Shown: positions 7,240 to 13,095 of the stretch, piece by piece
Layout: every line of letters starts with the position of its first letter
Position numbering within the stretch: position 1 is the first letter of the stretch
Assembly (NCBI GenBank): GCA_035512195.1
Contig: DATKEK010000135.1
Location: forward strand, 1-13,095
DNA from: DATKEK01 sp035512195
Lineage (GTDB): Bacteria; Pseudomonadota; Gammaproteobacteria; Burkholderiales; Eutrophovitaceae
DNA length: 13,095 nucleotides
Direction of reading: 5' to 3'
Made by a program: the position numbers and the translations under genes
The notes under the pieces: generated by a model
Told to the model about the DNA's origin: nothing
Database searches by the model: none
What the model saw: only the letters and a program-made list of their open reading frames with translations

Positions 7240-7255
7240 TCCTCCTCCACCTTTA

Positions 7256-8095
7256 CTACGAAGTAATCATGCGGATGTTTTCGGCGATCGCTTCGCGTTC
7301 GAACACTTTCTTCCAGTCCGCCACGAAGATCTCCTTCTTCGCCCGCTCGACCGCCTTGTTCGCGGCATCAGACATGCGCACCCCTGGCAGCTGGTCGAAC
7401 AGAATCGCCAGCTCGACGTTGAGGTGCCCGAGAATGAAGTCGCGCGCCGCTTCTTCCGGCACGCCGCGGCGCACCGCTTCGTCGGTCGCCTCGCGGATGA
7501 TGGTCAGGCAGGTCGCACACACGGTTTCCGACAGCACCGGCTCCAGGATGGCCATTTGATCAACCGTTGCCCGGTGCGAACGCACGACCGGCGCATACAT
7601 GCGCTTGGCCACGTCTTCTGCAACGGCGTAGTTCTTCTCATCGCCGCGCAGCAGCGCGCACACGATCGACTGCTTGGCCTTGATGCCGCCGAAGTAGTCG
7701 CGCTTGGCCTCGAGATCGGTTTCGTCGTTGAAGATCGGCGGATGGCAGGGATGCGCCACGAAGATCGTGAGGTCCTCCCGATCGGGCAGGTGGCCGGCGA
7801 ACGGCGCGGCGGCGTCCAGTGCGACCAGAGTGGCGCCCTTCTTGAACTTGTCGACCAGCTGTTTGGTGACTTTTTCGATCATGTTGTCGGGAATGGTCAG
7901 CAAAACGATGTCCGCATCGCGCAGCGCAGTGTCGGCGTCCACGCAGCCGATGCCGAGGTCCTTCTTCAGCCGCTCGCGGCCCGCCTCGCTCACTTCCACA
8001 TGGCTCACCTCATATGGCGCGTTTTTCAGGTTGGCCGAAACACGGTAGCCCATCTTGCCGCCCGCGCCGATAATCGCGATTCTCTTCTTGCTCAT
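7256..8095 (-). CDS. apnO: ApnO-type NAD-dependent oxidoisomerase (6PGDH-like), 279 aa
   Basis: This protein has an N-terminal Rossmann domain (IGAGGKMG, 9-16) and a helical C-terminal domain of the phosphogluconate dehydrogenase type. Distinctive motifs are HPCHPP (115-120), ILEPVLSETVCAT (183-195) and GHLNVELAI (223-231), which fit the D-apionate oxidoisomerase group. In the described pathway ApnO oxidises and isomerises D-apionate to 3-oxo-isoapionate with NAD in the cytosol. ATG 8095 follows GAGGAG at about 7 nt. It lies 82 nt after the kinase gene, and the kinase and the RuBisCO-like gene just upstream are the next two enzymes of that pathway, which strengthens the call. Related 6PGDH-like dehydrogenases act on other sugar acids, so the family is sure and the apionate specificity is probable only. 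Confidence 0.78.
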   Translation of the reverse strand: MSKKRIAIIGAGGKMGYRVSANLKNAPYEVSHVEVSEAGRERLKKDLGIGCVDADTALRDADIVLLTIPDNMIEKVTKQLVDKFKKGATLVALDAAAPFAGHLPDREDLTIFVAHPCHPPIFNDETDLEAKRDYFGGIKAKQSIVCALLRGDEKNYAVAEDVAKRMYAPVVRSHRATVDQMAILEPVLSETVCATCLTIIREATDEAVRRGVPEEAARDFILGHLNVELAILFDQLPGVRMSDAANKAVERAKKEIFVADWKKVFEREAIAENIRMITS

Positions 8096-8177
8096 CGTCT
8101 CTGCTCCTCGATTCCAATGTTGGTTGACAGTCCAGGTGTCCGGACGCAGCCGCTCCCGGCGGCGCCATCGAGCCCCC

Positions 8178-9539
8178 TCATTTGCCTCGTAACATTCCGA
8201 AATAGTCCGCCTTGCCCATCTGGCCTCCCTTGAGCGCGATCTCGAGGCGGTCGAACTGCGGATCGTCCGAGTAGGCGCGGCACAGCGGCGCCCCCGGTGT
8301 CAGCTCCGCCAGCATTTCCAGGCCGTAGAGCTGCAGTTCCTGGGTGGCGTAGCTCGACGTATCGCCGCCGGCGATCACCACCCGGCGCAACCCCGTTCGC
8401 GCCAGCAGCTCGCGGGTCATGCGACCCATCTCCGCCCCGAGCACTTTTGCCGAGTTGCCCGCGCCTTTTTCCAGTCTGTCGCGCGTGGCGCGGATGCTGG
8501 GATCATCCGGCCCCGCCGCCGAATACAGCAGCACGCTGTGGCCGGCGGAGAACGCATCGAGCGCGCGCTGCAACAGCTGCTCGCGAGCCGACTTCGCGGT
8601 CTGGGGCTGAACGAGCGCCTCGGTGGGTACCCGGATGCAATCGAAGCCGTTCTTTCCACCCCACTCAATCTGCTGCGCGGTCATCGGCGACGCGCTGCCC
8701 GACATTACCAGCAGCTGCTTCACCGGTTTGACAGGCGGAAACTTCACCCGCTCACGGCCGATCATCCCCCGTGCCCGCCAGTGCGCAGTCAGCGCATATT
8801 CCACCCCGGACGAACCGATTGCAAAATGCGGCTCGCGCTTACCCTGCTGCCAGATCAGTCGGCCCACGGCTCTCAGGTGCGCATCGTCGAGCGCGTCGTA
8901 GAGCAGCATGTCCGGCCTGCTCCCAAGTTTCTCGACATGGCGCGCGTCGACCTGCGCGTCGTCGCCGACCAGCTCGACGACGTTCATCAGCCCAATGCTC
9001 GCCTGCGTCTGCTGCGACAGGTGAACGCGCAGGTCCGACTCGTGCATCGGCGTAGAGGGATGGCGCGACATGGTGGGGTGGCGGTCGAGTCGAAAGATCT
9101 CGTCGCCGGCGGCAGCGAAGTGATTGCCGAACACCGTATAGCGACGCAGCGGCGGCGCGCTGGCCAGAACCGAGATCACCCGCCCGGGCACCAGCGTGCG
9201 ATGCGCGATGTCGGCGATGCGGCCGATGCTGCCGACCGTCGGCGACGAGTCGAAGGTCGAACACACCTTGTAGTGTGTCACCGGCGCGCCGAGCGACCAC
9301 AGCTTGCGCAGCACCGGTTCCACCTCGGCGTCCATTTCAGCAGGCGACATCGCGCGGCTGGTGCCGGCAACGCCAAGGCAGCGCAGGTCGGGAAACTTGC
9401 TCCGCAACAGCTCCGTCGAAGGCGGCGAAAGGAACAGCACGGTACGCAGCCCCGACAGGGCAAGCGCCTCCATCGCATCGGTCGAGCCGGTGAAGTCGTC
9501 ACCGTAGAACGCCAGCAGCAGCTTGTTGTCGGTCGCCAT
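8178..9539 (-). CDS. oiaK: DUF1537 sugar-acid kinase, OiaK-type, 453 aa
   Basis: This is a four-carbon acid sugar kinase family protein (DUF1537), which phosphorylates a sugar acid with ATP. The N-terminal substrate domain opens with GDDFTGSTD (13-21), the family hallmark. HYKVCSTFDSSPTVGSIG follows at about residues 88-105, and a PTMSRHPSTPMHESDL stretch is at the substrate site. The C-terminal nucleotide domain has VIAGGDTSSYATQEL, and the end KGGQMGKADYF matches the family's usual tail. The start is ATG 9539, which shares one base with the TGA of the RuBisCO-like gene (TGATG, 9541-9537), so the two are translationally coupled; the longer open frame upstream is spurious. Coupling to a RuBisCO-like protein and an ApnO-type enzyme points to 3-oxo-isoapionate kinase, making the 4-phosphate that OiaX cleaves. 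Other members phosphorylate threonate, erythronate or related acids. Confidence 0.85.
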   Translation of the reverse strand: MATDNKLLLAFYGDDFTGSTDAMEALALSGLRTVLFLSPPSTELLRSKFPDLRCLGVAGTSRAMSPAEMDAEVEPVLRKLWSLGAPVTHYKVCSTFDSSPTVGSIGRIADIAHRTLVPGRVISVLASAPPLRRYTVFGNHFAAAGDEIFRLDRHPTMSRHPSTPMHESDLRVHLSQQTQASIGLMNVVELVGDDAQVDARHVEKLGSRPDMLLYDALDDAHLRAVGRLIWQQGKREPHFAIGSSGVEYALTAHWRARGMIGRERVKFPPVKPVKQLLVMSGSASPMTAQQIEWGGKNGFDCIRVPTEALVQPQTAKSAREQLLQRALDAFSAGHSVLLYSAAGPDDPSIRATRDRLEKGAGNSAKVLGAEMGRMTRELLARTGLRRVVIAGGDTSSYATQELQLYGLEMLAELTPGAPLCRAYSDDPQFDRLEIALKGGQMGKADYFGMLRGK

Positions 9540-10807
9540 CAGCCGCGCCCCCCGAATTTTTCGATCGCCTGGCGGAGTTCCTCGTGCGTTTCGGCGTACT
9601 TCGACAGCGGCACCCCCTTCAGCGCCGCCTCCCAGCCTTGCTGCATGCTGCGTACGCCGGCCGCGGTACCGCCGGGGTGCGCGATGATGCCGCCGCCGGC
9701 GAGGTGGATCACATCGGTCGTGCGTGTCGCCGCGTAGATGTCGACCGCCGAGCCCGCCCACTGCGCGGACGAGATCGCCGGCATTACCCGGTAATCGTCG
9801 AACATGGGCGTCAGGCAGTCGCGGATCGAGCGAGCGACTTCTTCATTGGTCTCGTAGAACTTGCTGTCGAAGCCGCCGACATGCAGATGGTCCACGCCGG
9901 CCAGCCGGCACACTTTGTGGTAGGCGGTGTAGCCGATGCCGAGCAGCGGGTGCCGCGACATGGCGCCGAAGTTGGCGCGATGACCGTGGATCGGCAGCTC
10001 GCAATTACGCCGCACATGCGCGAGCGCGGCGATGCCCACGCTGTTGACGTTGACCATCACGCAGGTGCCGCCGTGTTTCTTTACCAGGTCGTGGCTGCGC
10101 AGCATGTGATCGATGTCGCCGCTGATGTTGAAGGCATACATGGCCTTCCTGCCGGTCTTGTCGGCCACCCTCTGGATCTCCGGCATGACGGCGGCGACAC
10201 GTTCGGCAAATGGCGCATACGGCGGGTCGGCCTGCAGTTCGTCGTCCTTGATGAAATCCAGACCGGCGGTGGCGAGATCGCGCACCAGTATTGCCAGCGC
10301 GTCGGTCGTCAGCCCGATGCTGGGCTTGATGATCGTGCCGATCAGTGGACGGCCTTCCACCTGGGCAAGCCGTCGCGTGCCCTCGATGCCGAATCCCGGA
10401 CCCGGGTAACGCTCGGCAAACGCCTGCGGCAGTTCCAGGTCCTCGAGCCGAATGCCGGACAGCTCCTGCAGTTCATAGAGGTTGCCCGCGACCGTGGCGA
10501 GCAGGCCGGGCAGCGACGGTCCGAAGTTGTGCAGCGGGAACGAGATGACCACGCGGCCGCGTCGATACTGCAGCTTTGCGCTGGCGGAACGCGGTGGCTT
10601 GCTGCCCGGGAGGCTCGGCGTCTCGAAGCTGTCGAGCGCTTCGATCTTCAGCACCTGCGCGCCGAAGCGCTGCTTGAGCTCGCTGGTTTCCCCCGGCACC
10701 GACACGAAGGTACCGCTCGACTGTTCCCCCGCAATCACCGCTGCCGCATGCTCGAGCGAATGGGGTGTTTCCACCAGGTATGTCGCGAGAACGCAGTCTT
10801 GGTCCAT
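9539..10807 (-). CDS. oiaX: RuBisCO-like protein (form IV), OiaX-type, 422 aa
   Basis: This is a form IV member of the RuBisCO large-subunit family. Most RuBisCO active-site positions are visible: KPSIGL with Lys161; DFIKDDE with the carbamate lysine Lys187 and metal ligands Asp189 and Glu190; GHR with His276 and Arg277; and HVGGFDSK with His309 and the loop-6 lysine Lys316 at the RuBisCO spacing of seven. A serine pair at 346-347 and GGGIIAHPGG at 371-380 complete the phosphate sites. Gene pairing with a DUF1537 kinase and ApnO points to 3-oxo-isoapionate-4-phosphate transcarboxylase/hydrolase, giving 3-phosphoglycerate and glycolate. The start is ATG 10807, with GGGAG upstream on the minus strand; the longer frame to 10867 lacks a site and family homology. 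It is the first gene of the operon. Carbon fixation is unlikely, as there is no small subunit or phosphoribulokinase. Confidence 0.88.
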   Translation of the reverse strand: MDQDCVLATYLVETPHSLEHAAAVIAGEQSSGTFVSVPGETSELKQRFGAQVLKIEALDSFETPSLPGSKPPRSASAKLQYRRGRVVISFPLHNFGPSLPGLLATVAGNLYELQELSGIRLEDLELPQAFAERYPGPGFGIEGTRRLAQVEGRPLIGTIIKPSIGLTTDALAILVRDLATAGLDFIKDDELQADPPYAPFAERVAAVMPEIQRVADKTGRKAMYAFNISGDIDHMLRSHDLVKKHGGTCVMVNVNSVGIAALAHVRRNCELPIHGHRANFGAMSRHPLLGIGYTAYHKVCRLAGVDHLHVGGFDSKFYETNEEVARSIRDCLTPMFDDYRVMPAISSAQWAGSAVDIYAATRTTDVIHLAGGGIIAHPGGTAAGVRSMQQGWEAALKGVPLSKYAETHEELRQAIEKFGGRG

Positions 10808-10963
10808 CAACACTCCCGTCTGAAAGGAACGTCCGCAACCGCCGGAGCGACGTCGCGAGACCCGCACAGTGGCAGGCGAACGCAGTTGCAGCTCGCGCGC
10901 GGAGGCGGCGGCGTCGCGATGGCGGGCAGGCTGGGGTTTAAAATGCGTCCGTTCACGGCAGGA

Positions 10964-11053
10964 ATATTACCGGCGAACCTAAAGAAAAGGCTTCCTGTTT
11001 TTCTTATTCGCCAGGCTCATACAGAAAAGTTTTCTATTCGTTCACCTTTTTTC
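10964..11053 (-). promoter_or_regulatory. Candidate promoter/operator of the oiaX operon
   Basis: On the minus strand a good -10 hexamer TAATAT lies at 10969-10964, with no recognisable -35 at the right distance, as in activator-dependent promoters. Just upstream are AGAAAA/TTTTCT half-sites. AGAAAA (10983-10988) and TTTTCT (10999-11004) form a spaced pair, and AGAAAA-G-TTTTCT (11023-11035) is a tight 13-bp palindrome. Both TTTTCT arms run into ATTCG, ending at 11010 and 11040, which is 30 bp or about three helical turns apart. A poorer T-run half-site is at 11047-11053. This layout suits binding of a dimeric regulator, which is not encoded in the window. Confidence 0.5.
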
Positions 11054-11177
11054 AGAAGTCGAATCTTCACGAACCGGAATCTCTCGGGACAATGTTCTGC
11101 CGACGCGCCCGGACACGCCCGAAGGACAAAGACTGCCACTCAGGCACGCATACGCACTACGCCATGAGAACAAATGC

Positions 11178-11229
11178 GCGAAAGGAATCGCCAAACCGCG
11201 AAGTTTTCACATTCCTTCGCAACTTCGCG
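11178..11229. other. Interleaved inverted repeats (pseudoknot topology)
   Basis: CGCGAAGTT (11197-11205) pairs perfectly with AACTTCGCG (11221-11229). GCGAAAGGAAT (11178-11188) pairs with ATTCCTTCGC (11211-11220) with one bulged A. The arms alternate (stem 1, stem 2, stem 1, stem 2), so the two stems together make an H-type pseudoknot. The element lies 57-108 nt beyond the citE-like stop on the transcribed minus strand. It could end or protect that message; there is no T-run for a standard terminator. Confidence 0.45.
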
Positions 11230-11285
11230 CCTCGACGCTGAGCAACCGCGCAACCTCGCCCGAGCGCCACCGGCCCTCGCGAATT

Positions 11286-12155
11286 TCAGCTGCGCGATTG
11301 AATGCGTTCGGCAATGGCGAGCACGTGGTACATCGATCGCACCACCGGCAGCTCGATCAGCTCGCCGTCGACCATGACCAGGCCGGTCTTGTCATTTTCG
11401 AACGCGGCGCAGACTTTCTTCGCTTTCTCGACAGTCGCCTCGTCCGGCGTGAACGCCGCATGTATGACCGGGAGCTGCTTCGGATGAATCGACGCCTTGC
11501 CGGTAAAGCCGAGATCGGCGCAGCGCGTGGCTTCCTCGCGCAAGCCGTCCAGATCGTCGAGATTGAGATACGGCACGTCCAGCAGGTCGATGCCAGCGCT
11601 CGCCGCCGCATGCACCAGCCGCGAGCGCGTGTAGAGCAGCGGCTCCCAGGCCTTGCGGCAGCGCAGATCGGCGGACATGTCCACCGCGCCGAGGATCATC
11701 GAGTCGATGCGGCTCGATGCGCGCGCGATCTCATGCGCGCGTTCCAGGCCGCGATTGGTTTCGACGATCACGCAGAATCGGATCTCCCGCGTCTTACCGG
11801 TCGACAGCAGCGTATCCAGCAACTCGATTTCTTCAGGTGCGCGGATCTTCGGAATCATGATCGACGGCGGCGGCGCGTCGGATTCGATGATCGCCTGCAG
11901 GTCCTTCAGCCCGTCCGGCGTCGACATGCCGTTGACGCGCAGCATCCGTTCTACATTTACGTTGTCGCCTTCGGCGAACAGCGGCAGCGTCAAAGCTCGG
12001 GCTTCCGCCTTGCGATCGAGCGCTACCGCGTCTTCGATATCCACGCACACGATATCCGCGCCCGTTTCCAACGCCTTGCGGTAGCGATCCGGCCTGAGCC
12101 CCGGAACGAACAACAGGCTGCGGCGCGGGCGAATGGTGCGATCCAGTGAGTTCAT
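11286..12155 (-). CDS. CitE/HpcH-type lyase family protein, 289 aa
   Basis: This is a CitE-like member of the HpcH/HpaI aldolase superfamily (TIM barrel, Mg-dependent), whose members split or hydrolyse acyl-CoA esters such as citramalyl-CoA, malyl-CoA or citryl thioesters. Visible are the start motif RSLLFVPG (12-19), VDIEDAV (38-44), an LRVNG segment (72-76) with the substrate arginine, the likely Mg ligands Glu132 (VETNRG, usually ETPRG) and Asp159, and the late GKASIHPKQ motif. ATG 12155 is chosen because it places RSLLFVPG at the usual distance; the frame extends to 12200 but that start has no ribosome site. A 52-nt gap separates it from the upstream MFS gene, and both read leftwards, so they may be one unit. 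The substrate is unknown. A lyase making acetyl-CoA or pyruvate could connect to the main operon but sits behind its own long spacer. Confidence 0.85.
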   Translation of the reverse strand: MNSLDRTIRPRRSLLFVPGLRPDRYRKALETGADIVCVDIEDAVALDRKAEARALTLPLFAEGDNVNVERMLRVNGMSTPDGLKDLQAIIESDAPPPSIMIPKIRAPEEIELLDTLLSTGKTREIRFCVIVETNRGLERAHEIARASSRIDSMILGAVDMSADLRCRKAWEPLLYTRSRLVHAAASAGIDLLDVPYLNLDDLDGLREEATRCADLGFTGKASIHPKQLPVIHAAFTPDEATVEKAKKVCAAFENDKTGLVMVDGELIELPVVRSMYHVLAIAERIQSRS

Positions 12156-12207
12156 GTTCTTCGGTCTCGATGTCGTAAATGCAGCGGATGTTAGCAGCAC
12201 GGAGATG

Positions 12208-13092
12208 CTAATCGCGAATCACCAGCGGCGCGCGGTCGCCCTCGTCCAGCGTACCGACCGCGGAACGCCGGCCGACCAGAAGCAGCAGCGGCAATGCCGC
12301 TATCGCTGCAACGGTGAGAAACACGAAATCCGCGTTGTAGCCGATCATCATCGCCTGTCGCTCGATCTCGCGCTCGATGACCGCGAGCGGCTGGCCGGTT
12401 CCGGCGTCGAACACATCCAGTCCGCCACGCAACCTCAGCGCCTGGCTGTAGGGAGAGACGTGCTCGACCATGCCCGCGCGCGAGATCGCACTGTTCATCA
12501 CCAGCAGCGTCAGGGTGATCGACACGCCGATGCTGCTGGAAACGCTGCGCACCAGGTTGAATACCGCTGCGGCCTCGGTGCGTTGTTCGGGCGCGAGAGA
12601 GGGAAAGGCGATCACCTGGATCGGCACCAGCATGATGCCGGCGCCTATGCCCTGGATGAATCCGGTCCACACGATCGGCCAGGCGCCAACGTCGGTGTTC
12701 CAGCGCGTCATTTCCGCGCTGGCCACCGCCATGCACAGCAGCCCGAACGCGATTAGCGTGCGCGGATCCACCCTGCCGGTGATGCGCCCGCTCACGATCA
12801 GCGCCGCCAGCAATCCCACGCCGCGCGGTGTCTGCAGCAGGCCGATGGTGGCGATACCGTAGCCGCGCAGTTCGTCAAGGAACGCCGGCATCAGCACCAT
12901 CACCGGCACCGTCAGCAACCCGTAGAATGCGATCAGCAGCAGGCTGATGAAAAAATTGCGCTGTGCGATCAGCCGCGGGTCGAGGAACGGATCGCGCGCG
13001 GTGAGCGTGTGCACCACGAACAGGTAGAGTCCCAGCGCGGAAATCGCGGCCTCGATGACGATCTCAGTCGAGTCGAACCAGTCCAGATGGTG
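12208..13092 (-). CDS. DHA2-type MFS transporter, C-terminal part
   Basis: This is the C-terminal 294 residues of an EmrB/QacA-type (DHA2) drug:proton antiporter, of about 14 membrane helices when complete. Seen are the segment HLDWFDSTEIVIEAA, typical of the loop and helix in the middle of the family, then TARDPFLDPRLIAQRNF before a hydrophobic helix, about seven further hydrophobic segments and a charged cytoplasmic tail. A TGA lies in this frame at 13093-13095, the last three bases of the window, directly before the conserved segment. Either the gene is broken there or the last bases are wrong. The GTG at 13017 would give a 269-aa product with no ribosome site and would cut into a conserved region. 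A drug or organic-acid exporter is likely; the substrate is unknown. Confidence 0.75.
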   Translation of the reverse strand, partial: HHLDWFDSTEIVIEAAISALGLYLFVVHTLTARDPFLDPRLIAQRNFFISLLLIAFYGLLTVPVMVLMPAFLDELRGYGIATIGLLQTPRGVGLLAALIVSGRITGRVDPRTLIAFGLLCMAVASAEMTRWNTDVGAWPIVWTGFIQGIGAGIMLVPIQVIAFPSLAPEQRTEAAAVFNLVRSVSSSIGVSITLTLLVMNSAISRAGMVEHVSPYSQALRLRGGLDVFDAGTGQPLAVIEREIERQAMMIGYNADFVFLTVAAIAALPLLLLVGRRSAVGTLDEGDRAPLVIRD

Positions 13093-13095
13093 TCA

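Larger units (their letters stand above)
10808..11285. other. 478-nt intergenic region between citE-like gene and oiaX
   Basis: No convincing gene was found on either strand; the open frames crossing it are shadows of oiaX or end at once. It contains an AT-rich block (about 10935-11055) in an otherwise GC-rich sequence, with a promoter candidate and operator-like repeats, and a pair of interleaved inverted repeats near the citE end (11178-11229). The stretch 11060-11175 shows nothing I can name. The stretch 10808-10960 would be a long leader for the oiaX message if the promoter candidate is right. Confidence 0.6.

Noticed and set aside
9539..10807. The RuBisCO-like protein as a true carbon-fixing RuBisCO
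   Set aside because: The sequence is of form IV type, with a sugar-acid kinase coupled to it and no small subunit, phosphoribulokinase or carboxysome gene nearby.
9584..11167. 527-aa open frame on the + strand opposite oiaX and into the spacer
   Set aside because: A shadow of the RuBisCO-like gene. Its tail through the spacer has no motif, so the spacer is left as non-coding.

Overview
The window looks like a GC-rich proteobacterial chromosome, most likely from a betaproteobacterium (Burkholderiales-like). The reasons are the strong G/C bias at third codon positions, the GTG starts, the tight operons with Shine-Dalgarno sites, and the gene families present (DUF849/BKACE, RraA-like, CitE-like, SDR, IlvD). 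No ribosomal, tRNA, phage, IS or CRISPR material was seen. The genus is inference only.

Layout. On the + strand at the left are the 3' end of an unidentified gene (1-105), a DHA1-type MFS transporter overlapping it by 4 nt (102-1301), and an SDR oxidoreductase (1579-2337). Converging on these is a long minus-strand operon from 10807 down to 2385. In transcription order it holds a RuBisCO-like protein (oiaX type), a DUF1537 sugar-acid kinase (oiaK type), a 6PGDH-fold oxidoisomerase (apnO type), an unidentified 131-aa protein, an IlvD-type Fe-S dehydratase, a second SDR, a BKACE/DUF849 protein with a Tat signal, and an RraA-like aldolase. Upstream of oiaX is a 478-nt intergenic region with an AT-rich, repeat-bearing promoter candidate. 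Beyond it, also on the minus strand, are a CitE/HpcH-type lyase (11286-12155) and the C-terminal part of a DHA2-type MFS transporter at the right edge.

How it works together. The first three operon genes match the set described for oxidative D-apionate breakdown. There the sugar acid is oxidised and isomerised (ApnO), phosphorylated (OiaK) and cleaved by a RuBisCO-like protein (OiaX) to 3-phosphoglycerate and glycolate. The other five genes are not part of that pathway as I know it. They include a dehydratase, a dehydrogenase, a C-C cleaving enzyme that appears to be exported, an aldolase and a protein of unknown function. The window may therefore encode an extended or different branched-sugar-acid route. 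The exact substrate is not provable from sequence alone, and no transcriptional regulator lies inside the window.

Non-coding structure worth attention: a perfect 28-bp palindrome inside the rraA-like gene, repeated AGAAAA/TTTTCT half-sites about 30 bp apart upstream of oiaX, interleaved inverted repeats with pseudoknot topology between citE and oiaX, and hairpins in the apnO/unknown-gene spacer.
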